A stretch of DNA of 64,000 nucleotides, taken from positions 1-64,000 of the forward strand of contig NZ_CP053907.1 of NCBI RefSeq assembly GCF_013256425.1. Reading direction: 5' to 3'. Shown piece by piece: positions 29,167 through 39,040 of the stretch. Source of the DNA: Hymenobacter sp. BRD67. Lineage in GTDB: Bacteria; Bacteroidota; Bacteroidia; Cytophagales; Hymenobacteraceae. Every line of letters begins with the position of its first letter. The stretch's first letter is position 1. The notes under the pieces are model-generated. The model was not told the DNA's origin and made no database searches. It was given only the letters and a program-made list of their open reading frames with translations. The translations under genes were made by a program, and so were the position numbers.

Positions 29167-29652
29167 CTAGGGCGTAAAAGCACAGCCATAGTCAGGAATT
29201 GGCTCCCAATCCCCACCACCTGCCAGGAGAAGGCGGCGCGCCAGCAGGCCGGGTAGGCCCAGTGCCCGTGGCCAGGGCCAGGTAGGTGCTGTCGCTGGCC
29301 TAGATTTAGTGAGGGCGGTGGGGGCAGGCCAGCTGGCGAGCTTATTGGCGGTGGCCACGGCCTGCGGGTCGACCTGAGTGGTGCGCGGGGCCAGGAACTG
29401 GCGCGGGTGCAGAATAATCGAAAACCACTGGCGCTGAGCTAGCCGCACAGACGCTTCCAGCCCACCGCGTGGCCTGCACGCAGCCGGTGTTGACCAGAAC
29501 GGCCGGCATGGATGGTGAACGCGCGCTGGGTCGTACCCGATAGGGCCGCCACTTGCCAGGCGGGAAGTACTTGTTCGGCCGTAGTCGGCGCGTTTACCAC
29601 GCACATAGTAGCCGCTGGGGCTGACGCCTAGCAATCGACACTGCTCGCGCAC
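29167..29652 (-). pseudogene. IS3-family OrfB relic
   Basis: The start REQCRLLGVSPSGYYVRGKR is the recognisable N-terminus of an IS3 OrfB. The following sequence loses the family pattern through frame changes; pieces such as QRQWFSIILHPRQFLAPRTT and WPRALGLPGLLARRLLLAGG are left. No OrfA is present upstream; an AT-rich stretch (29690-29820) follows. The remnant lies between the AbiE pair and cas6. Confidence 0.6.
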
Positions 29653-29825
29653 CGGTCGCGACGCTACTGCGAGCCGAGCGTCAACTGTAGGGTAGCATTA
29701 CCTGAGCTACAGATAAAATATTTTATAGTCTACTCATAGGAAATCTAAATAATTGGCAGCTACCTTGCGCTAACAAAATTGGCAAAACACGTTTTTTGAA
29801 CTCCCATTATTTTTAGCTACTTGCC

Positions 29826-30493
29826 TTGCGACTACACGTGTACCTCAGCGCCTCCCAGGTCATTCCCTTTGACTACTTACCCACGCTAAAAAGTGCTTTT
29901 CATCGCTGGGCAGGCCATAACGAAGCCTTGCATGCGGGCCTGTCGCTCTACTCGTATGGCTGGCTGCACGGTGGGCGGGCCGGTCGCGGCGGCATCCGCT
30001 TTGCGGAAGGGGCCAGTTGGTTTATTTCCGCCCTGATGAGACGTTGATTCAGGAGTTAGTGAGCGGTGTGGTGCGGGCTCCGGCCCTGGACCTGGGCCTC
30101 GCTGTGCGCGACGTGCGCCTGCAACGCGCCCCCGCGTTTGCCGCGGGCGAGCAGCCTTTTCGCGTGGCCAGCCCCGTGTTCATCAAGCACGAAGTGGAAA
30201 AGGGTAAGCCTGCCGACCACTTGCTGCCTGGCCACGAGCTGGCCGACGAGCTGCTCACCGCCACCTTGCGCCACAAGCTGCGCCAAGCCGGGTTGGCTGA
30301 TGCCGGGGCCGCCGTGCGCTTCGACCCAGCGTTTATTGCTTCGGCCAAGAGCAAACTCTTCCGCTACAAGCAGGTGCAGTGCCGCGGCAGTATTTGCCCG
30401 GTGCTGGTGAGCGGCAGCGCTGAACAGATTGGGTTTGCCTGGGAGGTGGGCGTAGGGCACTCCACGGGCATTGGGTGCGGGGCGCTGGTGTAG
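29826..30493 (+). CDS. cas6: Cas6 crRNA endoribonuclease, one frameshift
   Basis: Cuts the precursor CRISPR RNA within the repeats. The RAMP fold is visible: MRLHVYLSASQVIPFDYLPT at the start, AGLSLYSYGWLHGG in the middle, and the glycine-rich loop GVGHSTGIGCGALV at the C-terminus, as in Cas6 of Bacteroidetes I-B systems. The reading frame shifts near 30035; one extra C in the CCC run rejoins ISA to PDETLIQELVSGV. It begins with TTG at 29826, since a stop lies just upstream in frame. A TTG start and the frameshift lower certainty about expression, not identity. Length about 222 residues, slightly short but normal. Confidence 0.85.
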
Positions 30494-30507
30494 TGCGGGC
30501 ATGAAAA

Positions 30508-30526
30508 AAGCCGCGCTGGGCGGCTT
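30508..30526. terminator. Hairpin terminator between cas6 and the next minus-strand gene
   Basis: Stem AAGCCG/CGGCTT with loop CGCTGGG, preceded by a run of A and followed by TCTTC-like sequence. It lies 14 bases after the cas6 stop and separates cas6 from convergent small genes. Confidence 0.6.
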
Positions 30527-30537
30527 CTTCAAAACGC

Positions 30538-30762
30538 TTACTCGCTGGCTTTTCGCTGGGCCTGTTCCTGCACCCGGCGCATCATGTCCTCGCGGGTGAC
30601 GACCCGGCCAGGTTGGGCCAATAGACGCTGCCAGGCATCTGCCGCATCAGGGCCTTGGAAGGGGTTAGACCGCTCCACTCCCGCAGAGGTAGTATCGGAC
30701 TTCATCAACGGTGCTGGCGACTTTGACTCCGAGGGCTGCAAATTTTCCGGTGCTTCCATCAT
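30538..30762 (-). CDS. Small hypothetical protein, 74 aa (possible antitoxin)
   Basis: Begins MMEAPENLQPSESKSPAPLM with a charged, Gln/Arg-rich helical C-terminus (PGRVVTREDMMRRVQEQAQR). It overlaps the next gene upstream by about 98 bases in another frame. The acidic-to-basic, helical and unstructured make-up resembles small antitoxins, but no family is recognised. Its genuine start could be the later Met within KSDTTSAG. Confidence 0.4.
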   Translation of the reverse strand: MMEAPENLQPSESKSPAPLMKSDTTSAGVERSNPFQGPDAADAWQRLLAQPGRVVTREDMMRRVQEQAQRKASE

Positions 30763-30973
30763 ATTCCAAAGCTACGAAAAGAAACCGACCAGTGCCTATA
30801 AACCCAAACAAACGCCATACCCTCGGAAAGTCTGATGCGGCATCCGGCTCAATTACCGTCACTGGGTCGGCATATGTTGCCCGCACCTGCGCAATGGTCA
30901 CACCGAGACGCTGTAGCTCTACCGCGCTGAGCTGGCTCACGTCGAGGTCGGGGGTAGGGTTGAGGTTTTCCAT
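30665..30973 (-). CDS. Small hypothetical protein, 102 aa (possible toxin partner)
   Basis: Begins MENLNPTPDLDVSQLSAVEL and includes LGVTIAQVRATYADPVTVIE and a beta-rich stretch RVWRLFGFIGTGRFLFVALE. That stretch has some likeness to BrnT-type toxin folds. This is a guess. It overlaps its partner and both sit, on the opposite strand, between cas6 and cas5, which is an unusual place within a cas operon. Confidence 0.4.
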   Translation of the reverse strand: MENLNPTPDLDVSQLSAVELQRLGVTIAQVRATYADPVTVIEPDAASDFPRVWRLFGFIGTGRFLFVALEYDGSTGKFAALGVKVASTVDEVRYYLCGSGAV

Positions 30974-31205
30974 TGATTCAAAAAACAGATTGCTGCTGAC
31001 GGGCAGGCTACCGAAATAACCTGCCCGTGCTCGGTCCGATTGATACCCTATTCGCTAATACAGCAATTTCAATTCCGCGCCGCCCCACAAAGATAACGCT
31101 CTTTGCACGTCGCCGGGCAAATTTTTGGCAATACCTTAGCCTCTAATACAGCACGGCAGAAGAAATACACTACCTTGCTTCTCCAAACCTCTAGCGCCAC
31201 GTTCT

Positions 31206-31924
31206 ATGCAGCCTTTGCCGCTCGACCTCTTACTTTCACCGCCTGACTTTGCCGAATCAGCCATTCTGGAAATTAGCTCCTTAGCCCCGCTTTCTATGGT
31301 GGCCAAGCTTCCGGGTAAGTATTATACCAGCCAGTCACAGCCAACTGAAGCTATGCTAATGGGAGCACTGGAAAATGCGCTGGGCTGGCATATAGGGGAA
31401 GTCGAGCGCGGCCAGCTTATCAAAGTGTTGGAGAAGAAGTACAAATGGAAGGCCCTGGCCTCGGGTGTAGGCTTTCGCAGCTTATTACAGTGGCATGTGC
31501 GCTTTGGGGTAATGGTAGTGCCCCGCTGCTGCACTACGATGACTTATGGACGCAGCACCTGCGGGGCAATACGTTTGTAGAAGGTAGTCGCAACTACGAT
31601 GCACAAGCTATTCCTCTGATGAATGCCAAGCGAGGTGGCAGGGTTAAGGTGAATGAGAAAGCAGGGGCCCGTAAGGATGCGGCGGCGTTGAATGACTTTA
31701 AGGTTGATGACGATATTCACCTGACGGTATTGCGCCCCCACTTTCCGCAGTACTATTCCAGCCCGACGCAACGGGGCTACGTGGAGCCGCAGGGTGCCTA
31801 CCGTGTAGGTATCGAAACCTCGCCCGAACTGGCGGCAGTCTTACGGGCCGCGCTAGCCGACCCGGCTGCTCCGCTGTATTTGGGCTCCAATGATGGGTGG
31901 GTAGAAATCGACTGGCATGAGTAA
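31206..31924 (+). CDS. cas5: Cas5 (PGING/I-B type), one frameshift
   Basis: The Cascade subunit that caps the 5' end of the crRNA. The N-terminal RAMP segment is clear: EISSLAPLSMVAKLPGKYYT, then TEAMLMGALENALGWH, the pattern of Bacteroidetes Cas5. After a frame change near 31508 it continues GNGSAPLLHYDDLWTQHLRG, NAKRGGRVKVNEKAG and the C-terminal YRVGIETSPELAAVLRAALA, ending GWVEIDWHE. One extra G in the GGGG run restores a 239-residue protein. Its stop overlaps the start of cas8 by 8 bases. As the first gene of the effector operon it is preceded by a possible -7 box (CTACCTTGC near 31167). Confidence 0.8.
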
Positions 31925-33659
31925 GAAAACCGCTTCCGCTCCCAGCAGCCAATTTGGACTGTTTGACACTGTCTCGCAACTGCCTGCCTCGGCGACAGTT
32001 GCTACCCCGGCAATAGGCAGCTTCGTCCTCGCCGACCTCAGCGCCGAATTGCTACACCCGTATTCCCGCTACGGCTTGGCAGTGGCCATCTACCAGGCTT
32101 TCCGGGGTGTGGTACCGGTAGCCTTGACCGAAACCGAACTACGGGCGGCACTAATACTGGCCATCGAAACCGGATTAGGCCATTTTCGGATGCGCACCAA
32201 CGATAACTCGCTCCACGATACCGTACTCAAATTTGAGCCTGTTCGCTTGGCTGAATTGACGGATAAACCCCAGTTGGTGCAGTCGGCAGGGTTAGCGGCA
32301 CAAGGGATTTACTTATACCCCAGCCTAGTGACCACCGACGGGAATGCCAAGGATACTTTTCGTAATGCCCAAGAGGCAGTGAAGTCGCTACGTGGTACGG
32401 TATTACTAACGGCATCCACTACGCTGAGTCGCTCTTTCGCACCTACCACAGCCAAAATAAACAATGGTACTGCTTCGCAAAGCCCCCAACCGGCACCTTG
32501 CTGGAAGTGGCCTGCGCCTTAATTACGGCGGTTACACCTTACAAGCCAGCTGCATGGCCAGGGGTAAATACGGTAATCATTCCTGATTTGCCTTTGCTTC
32601 ACCAGATAGGATTCATCCAGGTTTTTGATGAATTACGGGTGGCCGAAGGCAAAGATTTGATGCGTACTCGCGAACGCGCATTGCCAAAGCCCGAAATCAG
32701 CAAACCTAAAGCGTCCAGCAAAAAGGATGCGCCGCCCAAGCCACCGGCCCCGGAATACCGGCGGCCAATGCTTCATTCGGGTAATTACCCCGATGCACCC
32801 CGCGATGCGGGCGTGTTTGGTCCGGTTGGGCTGCTTGGGGCCATTGGGCGGTGGGCGCGGCGCACCCAGGAAATGGGACGTGGCAAGGCCGTGCTGGATA
32901 GCCTGGCCGGGCAACCGATGCTGCTCATTTCTTACGAGCAGATAAGCCAGGTACGGTTTGACCACCATACGACGCGCCTGGCCCTGGAGCACGACCTCAC
33001 TAAAATCGTGGATTCGCTATACCTGGGCACTACACTCTACTCGGAGCTGGAAAGTGCGAGTACGCCTTTTGGCAAGCCGGCTTTCAAAACGTTTTGTCTG
33101 ATGGCCGGACGCTTTCTGCAAAGCTTTAATTCGGCTGCTTTTATCGATTTTATGGCTTCTCGAGCGGAATACGCTACGGAAATAGCTCCACTTTTCACCG
33201 AATACTTTCGCCACATGGACAAAGACATTGTGCAGTCAGCCAGCGAGCTAGGGCGCTGGCTAAACCGGACGGCCTATTTTGCCGCCAAATCCGAAGCCGA
33301 AGAGTTCCCTCTAAAAAGGGAAAGCCCAAAGAGCAGCAAATCAAGGAAGCGAAGGCCAAAATTCTAGTGGTACTGGAAAGCGCGGCGCTAGGGCTAAAAC
33401 GCCCCAGGAAATGATTTCGCAGGTCTTGATTCAGGCGGGCCGCTTGTTGCTGGATGAGGCTCCCGCCTCGGCCCGACGCTTTGTGGATGCCACTAACACG
33501 GGTGAGATTGAACACCTGGAAGCTAAACACTTACTAACGGCTTATATGCGTCTGCGCAGCGTGGGGAAAGCGGTAGCAACGACCGAGGAGCCGGAAAGCA
33601 CCGATGATATAATTGCCAACCTGCCAGACGACTACACCCCCGAACACTCCAACGACTAA
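31917..33659 (+). CDS. cas8: Cas8 large subunit candidate (PGING Cas8c/Csp2-like), frameshifted
   Basis: About 580 codons lying where the large Cascade subunit is expected, between cas5 and cas7. Readable blocks: SFVLADLSAELLHPYSRYGL, YAESLFRTYHSQNKQWYCFA, PPTGTLLEVACALITAVTPY, GVFGPVGLLGAIGRWARRTQ, GQPMLLISYEQISQVRFDHH, GKPAFKTFCLMAGRFLQSFN and EMISQVLIQAGRLLLDEAPA. A Lys/Ser/Pro linker lies near residue 260 and a charged Lys-rich linker near residue 470. The frame changes near 32412 and 33335. No catalytic motif is expected. The subunit identity comes mainly from position, size and PGING-type gene order. Confidence 0.68.
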
Positions 33660-33671
33660 CCACTCCACGCC

Positions 33672-34616
33672 ATGACTATTAAAGGAATTCTCGTTACAAT
33701 GCTGGCCCCCATGAGTGACCACATCGCCAATGCCGGCGAAAAGCTCTTGGGCAATGCGTCATCTATTAAGCGACGGCCCGATGGACGCGTGTACATTTCG
33801 GGACAAATGCAGCGCCACGCGTTGTTTTCGGCCCTCGACCGCCTCAATGCCGACGATGAGGCGCGGGGCGAAACCTATGTATCGAACGGCGATGGCGTGA
33901 CCAACGTGGTGGAAACCGATTTGCGGGCCGACCTCGGCGGCTTCCTGCAAACTTCTAAAGAAACCTACTCGGGGCGGCGCACAGCCCCTTTATCGGCCAC
34001 GCCGGCCGTGGCACTGGAGTCGAGCAGCATCGGGCGCGACCTGCTTATCCGCCTGAAAATGGAGGCCGAGGGCGAAAGCAGAGGGCAAGCCGTGGCTACC
34101 CGCGAGTTCTCGCAGGACGACCGGATGCTGATGAGCTTCTTCGTGGACGTGAGCGCCGTGGGTATTCGCAAGCGGTTCAGCTACCAAAACGAGCTACATG
34201 TGCGCACCGAGTACGTGCGCCACATTAGCGAAGACGAGCGCAAGCGCCGTATTCGGCTGGCGTTGGAGGCTACGGCGGCCCTCACCGACTATGCCAACCA
34301 AGCCCGCAATGCCGTGAGTGGCGAGCCGCAGCAGGTGCTGCTGGTGTTCGATACGCGCCTTTCGCGTAAGGCCTGCCGCTATTTTAAAGCCAATACGGCG
34401 GAGCAGCGCAATATTCTGGCCGAGTTGGAAGCGCGGGGAGCCACTTATTTTCTGGGTGATGACACAGCCGAAACCGGCGATGGCACGGCGGTGGCTTACC
34501 GCAAGGCCCTGGGTTTTCTGGCGGCCAATGCGCTCTACGACCCGGCTCCGGGCGCGGCCCTGCAAACTACGGCGGCCTTTGAGGAAAGTGTGAAGCCCTC
34601 TAAAGCCACCAAATAG
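33672..34616 (+). CDS. cas7: Cas7 backbone subunit (DevR/Csp1-like)
   Basis: Forms the helical backbone of Cascade along the crRNA. Intact at 314 residues. The start MTIKGILVTMLAPMSDHIAN is followed by GEKLLGNASSIKRRPDGRVY and ISGQMQRHALFSALDRLNAD, the conserved N-terminal RAMP region of DevR/Csp1-type Cas7. Further on come DRMLMSFFVDVSAVGIRKRF and EPQQVLLVFDTRLSRKACRY. It is one of the few cas genes here without a frame break. It lies 12 bases after the cas8 stop and 20 bases before cas3. Confidence 0.85.
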   Translation: MTIKGILVTMLAPMSDHIANAGEKLLGNASSIKRRPDGRVYISGQMQRHALFSALDRLNADDEARGETYVSNGDGVTNVVETDLRADLGGFLQTSKETYSGRRTAPLSATPAVALESSSIGRDLLIRLKMEAEGESRGQAVATREFSQDDRMLMSFFVDVSAVGIRKRFSYQNELHVRTEYVRHISEDERKRRIRLALEATAALTDYANQARNAVSGEPQQVLLVFDTRLSRKACRYFKANTAEQRNILAELEARGATYFLGDDTAETGDGTAVAYRKALGFLAANALYDPAPGAALQTTAAFEESVKPSKATK

Positions 34617-34636
34617 CCACCTAGCTACTTTGGCCA

Positions 34637-36960
34637 ATGGAACCGCTCGCTAAACCCAACGGCATCACGCTGGCTGACCACACGCGCCACGTGCGCGACG
34701 AAGCGGCGCGGATACTGGCCGCCCGCCCATTTCTGGCGGTCAAGTACGGCATTCAGACCGGCAACAACTTGCTGACGCTGGCCGATGCCTGCGCCCGCTG
34801 GCACGATGCCGGGAAGCAGCATCTGCGCTGGCAGCAGGCGTGCCGGCTTGATTTCGAAGCCTACCAGCGCACCGGCAGAGTAGCGGGCCTTCATCTACGC
34901 AAGGCCAAAGTGCGCCACGAGTTTGACTCGCTGGTACGCTTGCGCAAAGCCCCTGATGCTGCTTGGTTGCCACCAGAAGCTGAGGTAGCCATTGCCGCCC
35001 ATCATGGCAAGCTAGGCACCCGCTACCAGGACCGTTGGAAGGATGACCCGACATTTTCGCCGTTTAAGCAACGGCTTTGGAAGTTGAGCGGTTCGGTGCG
35101 ACCCGACATAGGGGTCGGCGAGAGCCTCTATGTCACGTTTGAGCGGGCTATTAAGTGGCGCTACCGTTACGGGGGACTGCGGGCAGTGCTGCGCCTGGCT
35201 GACCGTCGGCTAGCGCCCGCGAAGAACACACTGACAAAAACACGGCGGCCGTGCCAGTATTGGGGCCTTTTCGCTACCAGTTTCCTTCGGGATGGAATAG
35301 GAGAGGTGTGCAGCAACTTATTCCGCAATTATGGGATGAGCCGCTGGCTTTGTTGCGAGCACCTACCGGGGCGGGAAAAACCGATGCGGCGCTGCTGTGG
35401 GCACAGCGGCAGATAACGACCGGGCGAGCCGACCGCCTGGTGTGGGCCATGCCGACACGTTTCACAGCCAACGCTTTATACCTGGCCACCACCGAACAAC
35501 TCAGCAATACGGGTATTTACCACTCCAGTGCCTGGCACCTGGCTCAAAAGCGGGCGGCTGAACAACTGCCGGGGGCTGCCCGCGCCGCCTGGCGGCAGGA
35601 ATTGGATTACGCCCGCCTGCTGGAAACTGCGGCCACCGTTACAACCATCGACCAGCTTTGCATGGCTTTGACAGCCAGCCGCGAAGACCATCATGCCACT
35701 TTCTGGAACCTGGCGCACGCCTGTCTAGTAATCGACGAGGCTGACTTTTACGACGATTTCACGCAGCGCAATCTGGTAGTGCTATTACGGGCATTACGCA
35801 TCCTGCGCGTACCGGTGTTGCTGATGAGTGCTACGCTTCCCGAGTCGGCCCGCGAGCTGTATAATCTCTCGGGTTCCGCTATTTCCAAAATCTGGGACGA
35901 CCCCTCCGACTCAACCCGGACGCGCCTGCACCTGCACCGGGCCGGGCGGGCCGAATTTGCGGCCGATGTGGCGGCCATTTTGGAGCGGGGCCTAAAGGGC
36001 GAGCCGTTGATAATCTACGCTAATACAGTTGGCCGCGCCCAAGGCTATTGGGACTGGTTTCAGGAGCGCAAAGCAGATAACGTGGTCCTGTATCATTCGC
36101 GCTTTACAGAGCCTGACAAGGAGCAAATCGAGCAGAAGTTATTAGCCTTGCTGGGGCCGAAGGCATGGGAACAAGGCAAGCCGTGTGGGGTCGCCATTCT
36201 TACTCAGATTGGGGAGTTAAGCGTCAATATCAGCGCCGACCTGATGCTTTCGGACTTGTGCCCGACCGACCGCCTGGCCCAACGAGCCGGCCGCTTATCC
36301 CGCTTCAAAAACCGTTTCGATAAGCAGCAAGATGTGGTGGGAGAACTCTATTTGATAGAGCCGGAGAAAACCACCAAAGACGGAGTCAAAAACCACTACC
36401 CCGCTCCATATGGCCATTACCGGCAAGGTAAAGGCTGGATTATGAGCGCCGTATTGGAAGAGGCAAACAAGCAATTAGTAGCTGGTGAATATTCCGCGCA
36501 AAAGTTTGTGACATTGGTTAATGCCTTGTATCCCAAATTAGCTGACGAGGCTACGGAGGTGCATAATAATCGAGCCGCCCTCGAAGATGCTGCCATAACC
36601 AATTGGCTGCTACTACCCCAGGCCCAAACGGAATTGGATGACGATGACACGCACACTTGGAAAAGCCGGGACATCAGCCCGCAAAAAGTGGTGTATGCCA
36701 ACACGGATTTTTCAGCTCTTGATATGGAAGGTGACCGAACGGACTTTCCCAGTTGGTTCGCTTTTCAGGAATGGGCGTTGCCCCGCGCCATCTCCATCGC
36801 CGTGTATGACTTCAAGCGTGCACAGGATGACTCAAAGCTGACAGAGGTACTACTACTTGTAAATGAGGAGCGGGAAAAAATCTGGGTAGTAAAACCGCGT
36901 TACTACGATGCGCAGCAAGGCTTGCGATTTGATAAAGCGCCTAGTGATGAGGACGAATAA
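34637..36960 (+). CDS. cas3: Cas3 HD nuclease-helicase, one frameshift
   Basis: The target-degrading enzyme recruited by Cascade. The N-terminal HD nuclease shows ITLADHTRHVRDEAARIL, then LADACARWHDAGKQHLRWQQ (HD motif) and KVRHEFDSLVR. The helicase has Walker A in LLRAPTGAGKTDAALLWAQR, a DEAD-type box in CLVIDEADFYDDFTQRN, motif III in VPVLLMSATLPESARELYN, and motif VI in LCPTDRLAQRAGRLSRFKNR. A frame change near 35215 breaks the protein between the two domains; one extra base joins AP to EEHTDKNTAAVPVLG. The total is about 775 residues, normal for the family. It is followed 9 bases later by cas4. Confidence 0.9.
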
Positions 36961-36969
36961 GACTAAGCC

Positions 36970-37478
36970 ATGAAGCCGCTCACCGCTACCCACGTCAAGT
37001 ACTACCACCTGTGCCACCGCAAGTTCTGGCTGTTCGACCGCGACGTGTGGATGGAGCATACCTCGGAGGCCGTGGCGGCGGGCGAGCTGCTGCACCAGAC
37101 GGCCTACCCCCAGCGGGCGGAGCGCTACCGCGAAATCAGCATCGGCGGTAGCAAAATCGACTTCTACGACCCCAGCGCAAGGTGGTGCACGAGATGAAGA
37201 AGTCGAACAAGATGGCCGACTCCAACATCGCGCAGGTCAAATACTACCTCTGGCTGCTGGAGCAGCACGGCGTAGAAAACCCTACCGGCATCCTTGAATA
37301 CCCGAAGCTGCGCCAGACCCAGCCCGTGGACCTCACCGCCGAAGACCGCGCCCGCATTCCGCTGGAGCTCGAAGCCATGAAGGTGCTGCTGGCCGATGAC
37401 GTGCCCTGTCCCCCGGTCATCGACAAGCCCTTCTGCAAGCAGTGCGCCTACTACGAGTTCTGCTACGTGGCCGAGTAA
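36970..37478 (+). CDS. cas4: Cas4 RecB-type exonuclease, one frameshift
   Basis: Trims and selects prespacers during acquisition. The first Cys is in KYYHLCHRKFWLFDRDVWME. The RecB nuclease Asp region is IGGSKIDFYDP, after which the frame changes and continues VVHEMKKSNKMADSNIAQVK (the E-x-K motif). The C-terminal iron-sulfur cysteines appear in KPFCKQCAYYEFCYVAE. One missing base near 37178 explains the break. At about 170 residues it is normal. It lies between cas3 and cas1 in the same direction. Confidence 0.88.
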
Positions 37479-37567
37479 CGAAACCCACAGAGAAGCCCCA
37501 ATCCACTTAGCCAGCCCGGCGCAGCCGGGCGTATCTGCGAAATCCGTTTAATACGTTTGAATCTGCG

Positions 37568-38577
37568 GTGAAGAAGACCTTCTACCTGTTTAATCCCGGT
37601 CGCCTCTCGCGGCAGGATAATACCCTCAAATACACGGCCTACGACGAGGCCGGGGCCGAGGGCCAGACGCGCTTTCTGCCCATTGAAGACGTGGCCGACC
37701 TCTACGTGTTCGGCTCGCTCGATGCCAACTCGGCGCTTTATAATTTCCTGGGCAAGCATGGCGTATCAGTCCATTTCTTCGACTACTACGAGCACTACAC
37801 GGGCTCGTTCATGGCCAAGGAATACCTGCTGGCCGGCCGCCTGCAAGTAGCCCAGACCGGCCACTACACCAGCCTCAAGAAGCGCCTCGTACTGGCTCGC
37901 AAGCTGGTGGAGGGCGCCGCCTTCAACCTGCTCAAAAACCTGCGCTACTACCAAAGCCGGGGCCGGGTGGTGGGCGAGGAAATCGCGCAGATGGAGCTCT
38001 ATGTGTCGGCCCTACCCCACGCCACGAGCGTGGCTGAAATAATGGGCTACGAGGGCAATATCCGGCAGACGTATTACCGCTGCTTCGAGCAACTGGTGAA
38101 CGTGCCGGGCTTCACCTTCGGCACCCGCAGCACCCAACCGCCCAGAATGAGCTGAACGCGCTTATTTCCTTCGGTAATATGCTTTGCTACGCGGCCTGCC
38201 TGTCGCAGATTTATCACACCCAGCTCAACCCCACCATCTCGTTTTTGCACGAGCCCGGCAGCCGGCGCTTTTCGCTGGCCCTGGATATGGCCGAGATTTT
38301 CAAGCCCCTGCTCGTGGACCGCACTATCTTTCGGCTGCTCAATAAAAAAGAGATTCAGCCCCGCGACTTCGTGCGCGAGCTCGACGGCTGTCTGCTCAAG
38401 GAGGCCGGCCGCAAAACCTTCGTGCGCGTGTTTGAGGAGCGCCTGAAAGAAACCATCCAGCACCGCCGCCTCAACCGCAGCGTGAGCTACCAGCACCTTA
38501 TCAAGCTCGAATGCTACAAGCTCACCAAGCACTTGCTCAATATGGAAGAGTATCAACCCTTTAAAGCCTGGTGGTAA
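37568..38577 (+). CDS. cas1: Cas1 integrase, one frameshift
   Basis: The integrase that inserts new spacers. It starts with GTG at 37568 (KKTFYLFNPGRLSRQDNTLK). The conserved region is GYEGNIRQTYYRCFEQLVNV, whose Glu is catalytic, and after the break SFLHEPGSRRFSLALDMAEI, carrying the His and Asp. The frame changes near 38142; one extra C in the CCC run turns QPPRMS into QPPQNELNALISFGNMLCY, the usual family text. Restored length is about 336 residues. The stop overlaps the cas2 start (TAATG). Confidence 0.93.
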
Positions 38578-38840
38578 TGTACGTTATCCTGGTGTATGAT
38601 ATGAAGCAGCAGCGCGTGGGCCGGATGCTGAAGCTGTGCCGCCGCTACCTGCACTGGATTCAGAACTCTGTGTTCGAAGGCGAAATCAGCGAGGTGAAAC
38701 TGGCTGAACTGCTGGTCAAAGCGCGTACCATTATGAACGAGGACGAAGACAGCGTCATCCTCTTCAAAAGCCGCACCCAGCAGTGGCTGGAAAAGCAGGT
38801 CGTGGGCCGCGAGCGCAGCTCGCTGGACACGATTTTGTAG
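38577..38840 (+). CDS. cas2: Cas2 endoribonuclease-like acquisition protein
   Basis: The Cas1 partner in the spacer integrase complex. Intact 87 residues starting MYVILVYDMKQQRVGRMLKL (the Asp of the ferredoxin-like fold in VYDM), then CRRYLHWIQNSVFEGEISEV and SVILFKSRTQQWLEKQVVGR. The ATG at 38577 overlaps the cas1 stop; a GTG at 38571 is the alternative. It ends about 200 bases before the first CRISPR repeat. Confidence 0.93.
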   Translation: MYVILVYDMKQQRVGRMLKLCRRYLHWIQNSVFEGEISEVKLAELLVKARTIMNEDEDSVILFKSRTQQWLEKQVVGRERSSLDTIL

Positions 38841-39040
38841 CGCGTCGTCGTCGGTCGGCCTGCCGGGTGGACGAAAGCAAACCCGAACCGCGAGTCAACC
38901 CATTAACAAGCTGATTATCAAAGTCGTCTATCTGCGGGGCAAATCGCAGAATTGGTCAGCGACGACTTTTATAAATTTTACGGCATAAAAAAAGTGGCTC
39001 TATTGCCCGGAAACCACTATACTTGCAGCTTAATCGGCGG
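38841..39040 (+). promoter_or_regulatory. CRISPR leader
   Basis: The stretch between cas2 and the first repeat turns AT-rich from about 38900 and contains A-runs (GGCATAAAAAAAGTGG near 38983). It includes a Bacteroidetes-like -7 box, TATACTTG at 39018-39025, 15 bases before repeat 1, which would start the crRNA precursor. Leader side is inferred from cas position and AT content. Confidence 0.72.

Noticed and set aside
29690..29825. A separate promoter plus upstream ATG for cas6
   Set aside because: A stop codon lies directly upstream in frame and no ATG fits; I kept TTG at 29826 as the start.
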